Notes: generated by a model from the letters alone, not told the origin. Shown: positions 1 through 9,008, counted from the stretch's first letter. The stretch: DNA of 64,000 nucleotides from Anaeromyxobacter sp. Fw109-5 (GCF_000017505.1 NC_009675.1:1922001-1986000), one strand, 5' to 3'. Translations and numbers: made by a program.

Positions 1-1
1 C

Positions 2-1435
2 ATCGCCGTCACCCGCGGCGCGCTCGAGGCGCTCACGCGCGACGAGCTGCAGGGCGTGATCGCGCACGAGCTCTCACACGTCGTCAACCTCGACACGCGG
101 CTGAACCTGCAGCTCATGGCGCTCGTCGGAGGCCTGTCCTCGCTCGCGCTCGTCGGCCGCTACGTCCTGCGGATGGGGCTCGGCGGCGAGGGGCGGCGGC
201 GGAGGCCCGCGCTCGCCCCCGGCCTCCTCGGCGCCCTCGTGTGGGCGGCGGGCTCGGTGGGCGCCTTCTTCGGGCAGCTCATCCGGCTCGCCGTGTCGCG
301 CACGCGCGAGCACCTCGCCGACGCCTCCGCGGTGCAGTTCACCCGCAACCCCGACGGCCTCGCCGGCGCGCTCGCCAAGATCGCGCGCGAGGGGTCCGCG
401 CTGCACAGCCCGGCGGCGCCGGAGGCGGCGCACCTCTTCTTCGCCGACGGGCTCGGCTCACGGCTCCTCGCGACACACCCCCCCATCGAGGAGCGGATCC
501 GGCGGATCGCGCCGCAGCTCGCGCCGCGGCTGCTCGGAGCGACGCGGACCCTCGCCGCGGCGGAGCGCGCGGGCGACGTCGCGCGGCTCGTCCCGGCGGT
601 GGCCTCCGGCCGGACCGCCGACGTGGAGCGCGCCCGCCTGCTCCTCGCGACCCTCCCGGCGGCCGCGGTCACCGCGGCGCGGGCACCCCCGACCGTGCCC
701 GCCCTCGCGCGCGCCCTCCTCGCCGATCGCGACGCGGCGGCGCGCGCGCTCCAGCTCTCCGCGATCGGCGACGGCGCGCTGCGGGCGGAGGTCGATCGGC
801 TCGGCGGGCTGCTCGCCGGCGTGGATCGCGAGGGGCGCATGGCGCTCCTCGATCTCGCCGCGCCGGCGCTCGCGCTCCTCGGCCCCGAGGGCGGCTCGCG
901 CCTCGTCGGCGACCTCCGGTCGCTCGCGGCCGCCGACGGGCGCACGACCGTGTTCGAGTGGGCGGTGGAGCGCATCGTCGCGCGGCGCGTGGCCGCCCGC
1001 GCGCCGCGACCCGGGGGCCGCGCGCGGCGCCTCGAGGACGTCGAGGTGGAGTGCCTGGAGCTGCTGTCGCTGCTCGCGTGGCTGGAGGCCCCCGACGCCG
1101 CGTCCGCCCAGGCGGCCCTCGACGCCGGCGTGGCCGCGCTGGGAGTCGGCGGCTCGTGGCGGGTCCTGCCGCGCGGCCGCGTGGGAGCGGCCAGGCTCGA
1201 GGCGGCGCTGGACGCGCTCGACGCGACGCCCCCCATCGTGAAGGCGCGGGTGCTCGCCGCGTGCGAGGCGTGCGCCGGAGCGGACGGGAGGGTGCTGCCG
1301 GCGGAGGCCGAGGTGCTCCGCGCGGTGGCGGCGTCACTCGGAGTGCCCGCGCCGCCGGTCGTCCGGGAGGACGAAGGTGGGCAGGGGAGGGCACCCGAGG
1401 AAACGCCGGCGACGGGCCGCTCGTCCCGAGCGTAG
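2..1435 (+). CDS. M48 family zinc metalloprotease with C-terminal TerB-like domain (5' truncated)
   Basis: The frame is open from the left edge, so the N-terminus, probably with membrane helices, is missing. The first visible residues (AVTRGALEAL, then QGVIAHELSH) are the HtpX-like M48 active site. HELSH gives the two zinc histidines and the catalytic Glu, and a downstream REHLAD supplies the likely third ligand. Two hydrophobic stretches follow the HELSH (around 110-170 and 220-290). The last ~110 residues are an all-helical segment (SLLAWLEAPD through ACEACAGADGRVLPAE) that resembles the TerB/DUF533 fold with its acidic ADGRVLPAE loop. I infer a membrane-associated quality-control protease with a fused TerB-like sensor domain. 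The protease call is secure; the TerB call is by pattern only. Confidence 0.85.
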   Translation: MAVTRGALEALTRDELQGVIAHELSHVVNLDTRLNLQLMALVGGLSSLALVGRYVLRMGLGGEGRRRRPALAPGLLGALVWAAGSVGAFFGQLIRLAVSRTREHLADASAVQFTRNPDGLAGALAKIAREGSALHSPAAPEAAHLFFADGLGSRLLATHPPIEERIRRIAPQLAPRLLGATRTLAAAERAGDVARLVPAVASGRTADVERARLLLATLPAAAVTAARAPPTVPALARALLADRDAAARALQLSAIGDGALRAEVDRLGGLLAGVDREGRMALLDLAAPALALLGPEGGSRLVGDLRSLAAADGRTTVFEWAVERIVARRVAARAPRPGGRARRLEDVEVECLELLSLLAWLEAPDAASAQAALDAGVAALGVGGSWRVLPRGRVGAARLEAALDALDATPPIVKARVLAACEACAGADGRVLPAEAEVLRAVAASLGVPAPPVVREDEGGQGRAPEETPATGRSSRA

Positions 1436-1449
1436 CGAACGGTCGAGGG

Positions 1450-1560
1450 TGACCCCCACCGCGACCGCGACCGCGACCGCGCCCTCGACCTCGACCTCGA
1501 CCGCGACCTCGACCGCGACCTCGATCCCAGCCCCGACCTCCGACCCTCGACCCCTGACCC
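1450..1560. repeat. Low-complexity CGACC(G/T) hexamer tract
   Basis: The spacer after the M48 gene is a run of degenerate hexamers, first GCGACC and then TCGACC/GCGACC units, decaying into CCGACCTCGACCCC-type sequence. It ends about 50 bases before the topoisomerase start. Several frames stay open across it only because it is a simple repeat. It is probably a slippage-generated tract; no coding role is supported. Confidence 0.7.
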
Positions 1561-1612
1561 GGACCCCACCGCTCCGCTGGCGCCCCGCGCCCGCAGTGCC
1601 TACGGGTGATCG

Positions 1613-2743
1613 GTGAGCGCGATCGACCGGCTCCGCCGCGGCGGCATTCGAAGGTTGGGAACCCCCGCCTCGGGGTTCCGCTACGTGCGGGCGGACGGGC
1701 GAGCCGTCGGCGCGGCCGACCTCGCGCGGATCCGGGCGCTGCGCCTGCCTCCCGCGTGGAGGGACGTCCACGTGAGCCCCGCGGCCGGCGCGAAGCTTCA
1801 GGCGATCGGGCGCGACAAGGCGGGCCGCTGGCAGTACCGCTATCACCCGGAGTTCGTGCGGCGGCGGTCCGCGGCGAAGTACCGCCGGCTCGTGCGCTTC
1901 GCGGAGGCGCTGCCGCGGGTCCGCGCCCGCGTCGAGCGCGACTTCCGGCGGCGCGGGCTGGGCCGCGAGCGGGTGCTCGCGGGGATGACGCGGATCCTCG
2001 AGGCCACGGCGATGCGTCCGGGGAGCGAGGCGTACGCCCGCGAGAACGGCAGCTTCGGGCTCGCGACGGTGCGGCCCTCCCACGTGCGCGTCCGGGGAGG
2101 CCGCGTGGTGTTCGACTACCGCGGCAAGTCGGGCCAGCAGCACGTGCGCGAGGTCCGCGACCGCCGGATCGCGAGCCTCGTCCGCGCCCTCCTCGCCGTC
2201 CCGGGTCGAGACGTCTTCAAGTTCGTCGAGGCCGGGCAGGTGATCGACGTGCGGCGGCGCCACCTCAACGCGTACCTCCGGGAGGCGGCCGGCGCGCCGT
2301 TCACCGCCAAGGACTTCCGCACCTGGGCGGGGACGCTGCTCTGCGCGAGCGAGCTCGCCCTGCGCGAGCGCGAGCTCGTCCCCGGACGCACCAGCCGCAA
2401 GCGCATGGCGCAGGCGGCGGTGAAGGCCGTGGCCGAGCGGCTCGGGAACACGCCGGCCGTCGCCCGGGGCTCGTACATCTCACCGGCAGTGCTGGAGGCG
2501 TTCGCGCGCGGCCAGGTGGTGCGCTCGTGCCTCGAGCCCGGTGACGTCCTCGGGCTCGCGCGCGGCGGCGGGCTCCATCCGGCGGAGCGCGCCCTGACCC
2601 TGCTGCTGCGCGGCCTCGCGGCCGGCGCTGACCGGGCGCCGCGGAAGGGAGCGCGGGTCGCGGCCCGCCCCGAGGACGCCCGCCCCGCCGGCGCGGTCGG
2701 CAAGCCGGTGCGGCGGGCGGCGCGCCGCCCCGAGACCGCGTGA
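1613..2743 (+). CDS. DNA topoisomerase IB (eukaryotic/poxvirus-like)
   Basis: This 376-residue protein has the bacterial TopIB architecture. A small N-terminal beta domain (FRYVRADGRAV, LPPAWRDVHV, GRWQYRYHPEF) precedes the catalytic core. Core residues visible are the first catalytic Arg in ATAMRPGSEAYAREN, the Lys in DYRGKSGQQHV, the segment KDFRTWAGT, and the nucleophilic Tyr at about residue 288 in GSYISPAVL. Members relax supercoils through a transient 3'-phosphotyrosine bond. The GTG start was chosen because the conserved IDRLRRGGIRR segment follows directly. The last ~55 residues are a basic Ala/Arg-rich tail. It stands alone, with the minus-strand aroG convergent 12 bases downstream. 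Confidence 0.93.
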   Translation: MSAIDRLRRGGIRRLGTPASGFRYVRADGRAVGAADLARIRALRLPPAWRDVHVSPAAGAKLQAIGRDKAGRWQYRYHPEFVRRRSAAKYRRLVRFAEALPRVRARVERDFRRRGLGRERVLAGMTRILEATAMRPGSEAYARENGSFGLATVRPSHVRVRGGRVVFDYRGKSGQQHVREVRDRRIASLVRALLAVPGRDVFKFVEAGQVIDVRRRHLNAYLREAAGAPFTAKDFRTWAGTLLCASELALRERELVPGRTSRKRMAQAAVKAVAERLGNTPAVARGSYISPAVLEAFARGQVVRSCLEPGDVLGLARGGGLHPAERALTLLLRGLAAGADRAPRKGARVAARPEDARPAGAVGKPVRRAARRPETA

Positions 2744-2754
2744 GCGCTCCCGGG

Positions 2755-3825
2755 TCACGGCGCCGCGCGGCGCGGCAGCACGTCCCGCAGCACGTCGTCG
2801 GCCCAGCGCAGCACCTCGACGGTGGTGTCCCAGCCGATGCAGGCGTCGGTGACGGAGCAGCCGTAGCGGAGCTGCGACCGGTCCGCCGGGATGGGCTGGC
2901 TCCCCGCCTCGAGGAAGCTCTCCAGCATGAGGCCCACCACCGAGCGGTTGCCCTCGCGGATCTGGTGGACCACGTCGCGCAGCACGAGCGGCTGCAGCTC
3001 CGGCTTCTTGCGCGAGTTCGCGTGCGAGCAGTCCACCACCACGTTCTTCGGGAGCTTCGCCTTCGCGAGCGCCTCCTCCGCGAGCGCGATGGACACCGTG
3101 TCGTAGTTGGGGCGCCCGCCGCCGCCGCGCAGGACGATGTGCCCGTAGCGGTTGCCGTTCGTGCGGACGATGGCGGAGCGGCCCTGGCCGTTGATGCCGA
3201 GGAAGGCGTGCGGGCTCCCGGCCGAGAGGATGCCGTTCACGGCGGCCTCGAGGTCGCCGTCCGTGCCGTTCTTGAAGCCCACCGGCGTGGAGAGGCCCGA
3301 CGACATCTCGCGGTGCGTCTGCGACTCGGAGGTGCGCGCGCCGATGGCGGTCCAGGCGATGAGGTCGCCGTAGTACTGCGGCGCGATCGGGTCGAGGGCC
3401 TCGGTGGCCGCGGGGAGCCCGAGCTCGTTCACGTCGAGCAGGAAGCGGCGCGCGCGCTCCATGCCCTCGTCGATCCGGAAGGAGTCGTCCATGCGCGGGT
3501 CGTTGATGAACCCCTTCCACCCGATGGACGTGCGCGGCTTCTCGAAGTAGACGCGCATCACGACGTACAGCGTCCGCGAGACCTCGTCGGCGAGCACGCG
3601 CAGCCGGCGCGCGTAGTCCAGCCCGGCGGCCGGGTCATGGATCGAGCACGGCCCGACCACCACGAAGAGCCGCGGGTCTCGCCGGTCGAGGATCGCCTCG
3701 AGCGTGCGGCGCCCCTCGACGACGGTGCGGGCGGCGGGCTCGTCGAGCGGGACGCGCGCCTTCACCTCGTCGGGCGAGGGCATCACGTCCAGTGCCGCGA
3801 CGTTCAGGTTCTCGGTCTGCTGCAT
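2755..3825 (-). CDS. aroG: 3-deoxy-7-phosphoheptulonate (DAHP) synthase, class I
   Basis: A 356-residue enzyme, close to the 350 of E. coli AroG. It condenses phosphoenolpyruvate with erythrose 4-phosphate in the first step of the shikimate pathway. Visible family motifs are VVGPCSIHDP (metal-ligand Cys at residue 60), FEKPRTSIGWKG for PEP binding, GFKNGTDGD, and VDCSHANSRKKP with a metal His. The N-terminus (residues 1-45) carries the DEVKARVPL-type segment that in AroF/G/H forms the feedback pocket, so allosteric control by an aromatic amino acid is likely; which one cannot be read. The ATG at 3825 has an AGGAG-like site upstream, and longer readings would run into a region without family similarity. 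Confidence 0.96.
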   Translation of the reverse strand: MQQTENLNVAALDVMPSPDEVKARVPLDEPAARTVVEGRRTLEAILDRRDPRLFVVVGPCSIHDPAAGLDYARRLRVLADEVSRTLYVVMRVYFEKPRTSIGWKGFINDPRMDDSFRIDEGMERARRFLLDVNELGLPAATEALDPIAPQYYGDLIAWTAIGARTSESQTHREMSSGLSTPVGFKNGTDGDLEAAVNGILSAGSPHAFLGINGQGRSAIVRTNGNRYGHIVLRGGGGRPNYDTVSIALAEEALAKAKLPKNVVVDCSHANSRKKPELQPLVLRDVVHQIREGNRSVVGLMLESFLEAGSQPIPADRSQLRYGCSVTDACIGWDTTVEVLRWADDVLRDVLPRRAAP

Positions 3826-3987
3826 GGGACGTCTCGCTCCTCGGCCTTGGAGAGTCGATCCGTACCGCATCCCGGACGGGAATGCATGGGAGGGAGCCGC
3901 TCCGCGCGGCGCCTGGCCTGGCTCGGCGCCGGCTCCGGCCTGATGAACAGACCGGCGCTTCCACGCGTCAGCACCCCCGAGTGCGAT

Positions 3988-4001
3988 TTGATCCGGATCA
4001 G
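3988..4001 (+). promoter_or_regulatory. FNR/CRP-family-like box upstream of the cytochrome c assembly operon
   Basis: TTGATCCGGATCAG matches the FNR consensus TTGAT-N4-ATCAA at 9 of 10 positions. Its centre lies about 57 bases before the start of the lipoprotein-resB-ccsA operon. A class II site centred at -41.5 would put transcription near 4036. Oxygen-responsive control of cytochrome c maturation would make biological sense, but a single site is only suggestive. Confidence 0.45.
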
Positions 4002-4051
4002 AACCGACGCTAACCTGACGCCGGGGCTCTCGAAGGCCTCCGCCCGGAAGG

Positions 4052-4735
4052 GTGCGCGTTCCCGCCAGTGAGGACTTTCTGAACCCTTCGATTTCACGCC
4101 AAGAAACGCCGGCCAGGCTCCGCGTCGGGCGGTTCATCCCGCTCGCCGGCCTCGTCGCGGTCGTCGCGCTCTCCGCCTGCCGGGGCGAGGAGATCGCCCA
4201 CTACCGTGTCCCCAAGTCCTCGACGTCGGACGGCTCCGCCGCCCCGAGTCCGGGCTCGCCGGTGATGCCAGCGAGCGGGCAGGTGCCCGCACCGCCTCCG
4301 CCGGTGGAGGGGAGCAGGCTGGCCTGGACGCTCCCCCCGCGCTGGACGGAGTCCGCCGGCGGTGGCGGCATGCGCTACGCCACGCTCGTCGCCCCCGTCG
4401 CGGGGCGCCTCGACGTCTCGGTGACGGCGCTCCCCGGCGAGGCCGGCGGCGAGCTCGCCAACGTGAACCGCTGGCGCAACCAGATCGGGCTGCCGCCGCT
4501 GGACGCGGGGGCGCTCACCGCCGCGCGCGCGGCGGTGAAGACGAAGGCCGGGACCGTGTCGGTCTACGACTTCACGAGCGAGGGCGGGACGAAGAGCCGC
4601 GTGATCGCCGGCCTCACCGTGCTCGACGGCAACACCTGGTTCGTCAAGATGACGGGCGACGCCGGCGCGGTCGGCGTCGCCCGGAAGGACTTCCTCCGCA
4701 TCGTGGAGAGCCTCCGCCGTGAAGCGAACGAATAA
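4052..4735 (+). CDS. Lipoprotein of unknown function, first gene of the resB-ccsA operon
   Basis: A 227-residue protein with a hydrophobic export segment ending in the lipobox ALSAC (Cys at about residue 43), then a Pro/Ala/Ser linker (about 50-85) and a folded domain of about 140 residues (LAWTLPPRWTES, VSVTALPGEAGG, WRNQIGLPPLD, VSVYDFTSEGG, WFVKMTGDA, FLRIVESLR). No enzymatic motif is visible. The GTG start lies just after GGAAGG and gives an unusually long pre-signal region; no other ATG/GTG/TTG fits better before the signal. Its stop overlaps the resB start by 17 bases, so it probably acts with cytochrome c maturation at the membrane, perhaps on thiols or heme. That role is inferred from position only. 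Confidence 0.8.
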   Translation: MRVPASEDFLNPSISRQETPARLRVGRFIPLAGLVAVVALSACRGEEIAHYRVPKSSTSDGSAAPSPGSPVMPASGQVPAPPPPVEGSRLAWTLPPRWTESAGGGGMRYATLVAPVAGRLDVSVTALPGEAGGELANVNRWRNQIGLPPLDAGALTAARAAVKTKAGTVSVYDFTSEGGTKSRVIAGLTVLDGNTWFVKMTGDAGAVGVARKDFLRIVESLRREANE

Positions 4736-5879
4736 CCCGGTGCTTCGCGCGGTCACGTCGCTGAAGCTCACCATCGCCTGCCTGGCGGCGCTCATGGTGC
4801 TCGTGCTCGCCTGCACCCTCGCGCAGGTGAAGCTCGGGACGTGGCCGGCGGTCGAGATCTACATGCGGCCGTGGTTCGTCTGGTGGGACGTGCCCCGGAC
4901 CGGTTGGCGCGTCCCGGTCTTCCCCGGCGGCGCGCTGGTGGGCCTCGTCCTCATCGTGAACCTGCTCGCCGCCCAGCTCTCGCGCCTCGAGCTCTCCTGG
5001 AAGAAGGCGGGCCTGTGGATCTCCCACGCCGGCCTCGTGCTGCTCGTGGCGGGCGAGTTCGTGAGCGGCGCGATGCAGGTCGAGTCGCAGCTCGCCGTCG
5101 AGGAGGGGCAGACCGTCAACTACGTCGAGAGCCCGCGCGAGCTGGAGCTCGCCGTCATCGACGTGACCGATCGGGCGGTGGACGACGTCTACTCCGTCCC
5201 CGCCCGCCGCCTCGAGCGCGGTGGCGCGATCGCGATCCCCAACACGCCGCTGACGATCCAGGTGCGGCGCTGGTTCGCGAACTCGGAGCTCGCCCCCCGC
5301 GGCCCCGCCGACCCCGCGTCCCCGGTCACCGCCGGCTTCGGCACCGGCGTGACCGTCCGCGAGCGGCCTCCCGTCTCGCGCGACGACATGGTGAACCAGG
5401 CGGCCGCCTTCGTGGAGCCGGTGGCGGGCGGCCGGAGCTACGGCACCTGGCTCGTCGCGAACGGCCTCCGGGCGGTCCAGACGTTCGTCCACGAGGGGCG
5501 CACCTACCAGCTCCAGCTGCGCAGCCGCCGCGAGTACCTCCCGTTCGCGGTGACGCTGAAGGACTTCCGTCACGACGTCTATCCGGGCACGCAGATCCCC
5601 AAGAACTTCTCCTCGCTCGTCCACATCGCGAACCCCGCGCGCGGCGAGTCGCGCGACGTCCTCATCTACATGAACCAGCCGCTGCGCTACGAGGGGAAGG
5701 CCTTCTACCAGGCGAGCTTCGGAAAGGGCGACACGCTCTCGATCCTGCAGGTGGTCGAGAACCCGGGCTGGCTGCTGCCGTACGTGTCGTGCGTGCTCGT
5801 CGCCATCGGGCTCGTCGTCCACTTCGCCATCACCCTGCGCCGGTCGAGCAAGCGGCGCCAGGCGGCCCTGGAGGCCTAG
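4719..5879 (+). CDS. resB: Cytochrome c biogenesis protein ResB (Ccs1)
   Basis: A 386-residue membrane protein of the System II cytochrome c synthase, which delivers heme to apocytochrome CxxCH sites outside the membrane. Three helices lie near residues 15-35, 70-88 and 97-114, the last containing a conserved His (GLWISHAGLVLL). A long extracytoplasmic beta-rich domain follows, with the typical QLRSRREYLPFAVTLKDF and FSSLVHIANP strands and the MNQPLRYEGKAFYQASF motif. A final helix lies at about 348-370. The GTG start overlaps the upstream lipoprotein gene by 17 bases, and ccsA begins one base after the stop. Length and motif order agree with ResB. Confidence 0.95.
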   Translation: MKRTNNPVLRAVTSLKLTIACLAALMVLVLACTLAQVKLGTWPAVEIYMRPWFVWWDVPRTGWRVPVFPGGALVGLVLIVNLLAAQLSRLELSWKKAGLWISHAGLVLLVAGEFVSGAMQVESQLAVEEGQTVNYVESPRELELAVIDVTDRAVDDVYSVPARRLERGGAIAIPNTPLTIQVRRWFANSELAPRGPADPASPVTAGFGTGVTVRERPPVSRDDMVNQAAAFVEPVAGGRSYGTWLVANGLRAVQTFVHEGRTYQLQLRSRREYLPFAVTLKDFRHDVYPGTQIPKNFSSLVHIANPARGESRDVLIYMNQPLRYEGKAFYQASFGKGDTLSILQVVENPGWLLPYVSCVLVAIGLVVHFAITLRRSSKRRQAALEA

Positions 5880-5880
5880 C

Positions 5881-7683
5881 ATGAAGCTCGAGCGCGCCGT
5901 CACCTGGTTCGCCGCCGCCCTCGCCCTCGCCGGCGCCGCGATGACCCTCCTCCCCGACGCGAAGCCGCGCGGCTTCGACGTGGAGGCCTTCGGCCACCTC
6001 CCCGTCCTCGAGGGCGGGCGCGTGAAGCCGATCGACTCCATCGCCCGCAACGCGCTGCTCATGATCCGGGGGAAGCAGACCGTCCCGTTCGAGGGGCGCA
6101 GCCTCGGCCCGGACGAGTGGCTGCTGGACGTGATGTTCCGCCCGGAGGTGGCCGACCAGCAGGAGGTCTTCGTCATCGACGACCCCGAGGTCCTGGGCCT
6201 CCTCGGCATCCAGCAGAGCAAGAACCGCTACTACGGCTTCGCGACGCTCGCCCCGCACATCGCGGAGATCCAGCGGCAGTACAACGCCGCGGAGGCCATC
6301 GAGCCGCAGCTCCGCAGCCGCTTCCAGTCGGCCGTCGTGAACCTCTTCGAGCGGATGTTCCTCTACCACCGGCTCAAGAACACCGTGCAGCTCGAGGGGA
6401 CGCCGGGGCTGGCCGCGGAGATCGCCGCGCGCGGCGCCCCGGGAGCGGCGCAGCGGCAGCAGGCCCTGGCCCAGCTCGCCCACTTCCGCCCTCTGCTCCC
6501 GGCCACGGCCGGCGGCGACGACTGGCGCTCGGTGGGGGAGGCGCTGCCGGCGGCGAACGTGGAGCCCGGGCTCGAGCAGTGGGCGCGCCTCGGCGTCGCC
6601 TACCGGGCCCAGGACCCGGCGAGCTTCAACCGCTCCGTCCGCGATCTCGAGGCGACGGCCGCCCTCGGGCGGCCGGACGCGATCTCCCACGCGCGTCACG
6701 AGTGGCTCTTCAACGCGGCGCAGCCCTTCTACTCCGGCATGGTGATCTACGTGCTCGCGCTGCTGGCGGTGTTCGTGTCCTGGGCCTGGCGTCCCGTGCT
6801 CATGCAGCGGCTCGCCTTCGGGCTGCTCGTGGCCGGCGCGCTCGTGCACACGCTCGGCCTCGCGTCGCGCGTGATCCTGCAGGGCCGGCCCCCGGTCACG
6901 AACCTCTACTCGTCCGCGGTGTTCGTCGGCTGGGCCGCCGTGCTGCTCGGCGTCCTCCTCGAGCGCATGTACCGCCGCGGCTTCGCCACCGCCGTCGCGG
7001 CCGCCGCCGGCTTCGCGTCGCTCATCGTGGCGCACCACCTCTCCTCCGACGGCGACACGATGGAGATGATGCGCGCCGTGCTGGACTCGAACTTCTGGCT
7101 GGCCACGCACGTCATCACCATCACCATCGGTTACAGCGGGACGTTCCTCGCGGGCGCGATGGCGATCGCCTGGGTGATCCGACGGCACGTGGCGCGCCGC
7201 GAGGATCCGGCGGCGACCAAGGCCATCGGCGCGATGACCTACGGGGTCATCTGCTTCGCGCTCTTCTTCAGCTTCGTGGGGACGGTGCTCGGCGGCATCT
7301 GGGCCGATCAGTCGTGGGGCCGGTTCTGGGGCTGGGATCCGAAGGAGAACGGCGCGCTGCTCATCGTCCTGTGGAACGCCATCATCCTGCACGCCCGCTG
7401 GGCGGGCTACGCGCGCGAGCGCGGGATCATGACGATGGCGATCTTCGGCAACGTCATCACGAGCTTCTCGTGGTTCGGCGTGAACATGCTCGGCGTCGGG
7501 CTCCACTCGTACGGCTTCATGGACGAGGCGTTCTGGGCGCTCTCCGCGTTCGTCGGCTCTCAGCTCGTGTTCATGGCGTTCGCGCTGCTGCCGGCGCGCT
7601 TCTGGAGCGCGCGCCGCGCCGAGCGGCCCGCGCCGGCCTCCGGCACGAAGGGTGGGTCTGAGGGCGCGTCGCAGCCCGTCTAG
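5881..7683 (+). CDS. ccsA: Cytochrome c biogenesis protein CcsA/ResC with long N-terminal extracytoplasmic domain
   Basis: A 600-residue protein. One N-terminal helix (7-24) is followed by about 250 mostly soluble residues, starting with FGHLPVLEGGRVKPIDSIARN, and then the multi-helix CcsA core (about 285-590). The core carries the tryptophan-rich heme-handling motif WGRFWGWDPKE (about residue 479), followed by ILHARWAG and GVGLHSYGF, whose histidines are the expected heme ligands. With ResB it forms the System II heme exporter and cytochrome c synthase. The extended N-terminus resembles CcsA of bacteria that carry many multiheme cytochromes. It ends the operon; the next gene starts 243 bases downstream. 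Confidence 0.95.
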   Translation: MKLERAVTWFAAALALAGAAMTLLPDAKPRGFDVEAFGHLPVLEGGRVKPIDSIARNALLMIRGKQTVPFEGRSLGPDEWLLDVMFRPEVADQQEVFVIDDPEVLGLLGIQQSKNRYYGFATLAPHIAEIQRQYNAAEAIEPQLRSRFQSAVVNLFERMFLYHRLKNTVQLEGTPGLAAEIAARGAPGAAQRQQALAQLAHFRPLLPATAGGDDWRSVGEALPAANVEPGLEQWARLGVAYRAQDPASFNRSVRDLEATAALGRPDAISHARHEWLFNAAQPFYSGMVIYVLALLAVFVSWAWRPVLMQRLAFGLLVAGALVHTLGLASRVILQGRPPVTNLYSSAVFVGWAAVLLGVLLERMYRRGFATAVAAAAGFASLIVAHHLSSDGDTMEMMRAVLDSNFWLATHVITITIGYSGTFLAGAMAIAWVIRRHVARREDPAATKAIGAMTYGVICFALFFSFVGTVLGGIWADQSWGRFWGWDPKENGALLIVLWNAIILHARWAGYARERGIMTMAIFGNVITSFSWFGVNMLGVGLHSYGFMDEAFWALSAFVGSQLVFMAFALLPARFWSARRAERPAPASGTKGGSEGASQPV

Positions 7684-7926
7684 CCGCGCCCTCGTGGGCG
7701 CACGCGGCGCCCTCCCCGGAGCGCCGCGTAGCGCCCGCTTCCGCGAGCCTCGCCCGCCGCCCGCCGCGTCGCGCCCTGGGCGTCCACACGCCGCGCTTCC
7801 CCCTCGCCGCGCGCGAGGCCGGTCCGCGGCCGCCCCTCGCCGCCTCCGCGGGTGGCTAGATTTCCTCTCGCAGCGAAGCCGACGGTGGGTTCGGCCGCGC
7901 GAACCGCGCGGCGGAGAGGGGGACAC

Positions 7927-8994
7927 ATGGGACGCTGGGGCGAGGAGCGGGGGAGCTGGGAGGGTGGTCGGGAGCACGAGGGCGAGCGCGGCTGGCGGGG
8001 CCGCGAGGATCGGGGCGGCTGGCGGGGCCGCGAGGATCGGGGCGGCTGGCGCAGCGAGGACAGCTGGCGCGGCGGCGGCTGGCGTGAGGGCGAGGGGCGC
8101 GAGGGCCGGGAGGCCAGCGAGGACTGGCGCCGAGGCGGCGAGGGCCGCTCCGAGGGGCTCGGCCGGGAGTTCGGCGGCCGCGCGGAGTGGGACCGGATGC
8201 GCGGGCGCGACACGCGCTGGGGCCAGGGCGGCGCGAGGTACGGCGCCGGCTCCGAGCACGCCGAGCGGGGATGGGAGGGCTCCGAGGGCGGCGGCTGGCG
8301 GCGCTCCACGCAGCACGAGATGTCGGGCGAGGATCGCGGCTCCTGGGGGCCGGGCGGCCGGTACGGCGAGCGGGAGGAGTACGGCGGCTTCATGGGCGGC
8401 ATGGCGGGCCGGTACGGCGAGGGGGAGGGGCGCTGGGAGGCGCGCAGCGACTTCGGCCGGGGCGAGTACGGCCGCGGGGAGTACGGCCGCGGGGAGTACG
8501 GCGGAGAGTACGGGCGCGGCCGCGAGTATTACGGACGGAGCGACTGGGGCCGCGGCGGCGAGGAGCGCGGCCCGATGGAGCGCCTCGGCGAGCGCATGCG
8601 GGAAGGCTGGCGGAAGATGACCGGCCGCGGCCCGAAGGGCTACAAGCGCTCCGACGAGCGCATCCGCGAGGACGTCTCCGAGCGGATCGCGCGCAGCAAC
8701 GTCGACGCGGACGAGGTCGAGGTGAAGGTCGAGCGCGCCGAGGTGACGCTCACCGGGTTCGTCGGGAGCCGCTGGGACAAGCGGATGCTCGAGGACATCG
8801 CGGAGGACGTGTTCGGGGTGGACGAGGTGCACAACCACCTGCGCCTGCGCCGCGAGACGGGCGCGCTGACGGGGCAGGGGACCGCGGAGACCACCGCGCA
8901 GACCGGCACGTCGGGTCAGACGATGTCCGGCCAGACCAAGACGCAGCAGACGGGCACGGTCCAGTCGGACCTCGGCGCGCGCGGCCGGCACTAG
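7927..8994 (+). CDS. BON-domain protein with long Gly/Arg/Glu-rich low-complexity N-terminus
   Basis: A 355-residue protein. Residues 1-235 are low complexity, rich in Gly, Arg, Glu and Trp/Tyr, with tandem GWRGREDRG and GEYGRGEYG repeats. Residues 238-311 form a BON domain (KRSDERIREDVSERI, VEVKVERAEVTLTGFVGS, MLEDIAEDVFGVDEVHNHL), a fold found in OsmY and other envelope stress proteins that bind lipids or membranes. A Thr/Gln/Gly-rich tail follows. The ATG at 7927 has a strong GGAGAGGGGG ribosome site; an earlier in-frame GTG lacks one. No signal peptide is visible, so location is unclear. The next gene encodes a second BON domain sharing the GPKGxxRSDERI lead-in, indicating local duplication. 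Confidence 0.85.
   Translation: MGRWGEERGSWEGGREHEGERGWRGREDRGGWRGREDRGGWRSEDSWRGGGWREGEGREGREASEDWRRGGEGRSEGLGREFGGRAEWDRMRGRDTRWGQGGARYGAGSEHAERGWEGSEGGGWRRSTQHEMSGEDRGSWGPGGRYGEREEYGGFMGGMAGRYGEGEGRWEARSDFGRGEYGRGEYGRGEYGGEYGRGREYYGRSDWGRGGEERGPMERLGERMREGWRKMTGRGPKGYKRSDERIREDVSERIARSNVDADEVEVKVERAEVTLTGFVGSRWDKRMLEDIAEDVFGVDEVHNHLRLRRETGALTGQGTAETTAQTGTSGQTMSGQTKTQQTGTVQSDLGARGRH
7990..8043 (+). repeat. Two perfect 27-bp tandem units in the BON gene
   Basis: Two identical 27-base units (7990-8016 and 8017-8043) encode GWRGREDRG twice, and the first eight bases of a third copy follow. The unit length is a multiple of three, so copy number can change without breaking the frame. Confidence 0.85.
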
Positions 8995-9008
8995 CGGGAG
9001 GGCGGGCC

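Noticed and set aside
1450-1560. Possible CRISPR array
   Set aside because: The repeats are short hexamers in direct contact, with no spacers and no cas genes.
5830-8991. Long minus-strand frame opposite ccsA and the BON gene
   Set aside because: Same cause: it covers two real plus-strand genes and shows only Ala/Pro/Arg/Leu-rich sequence.
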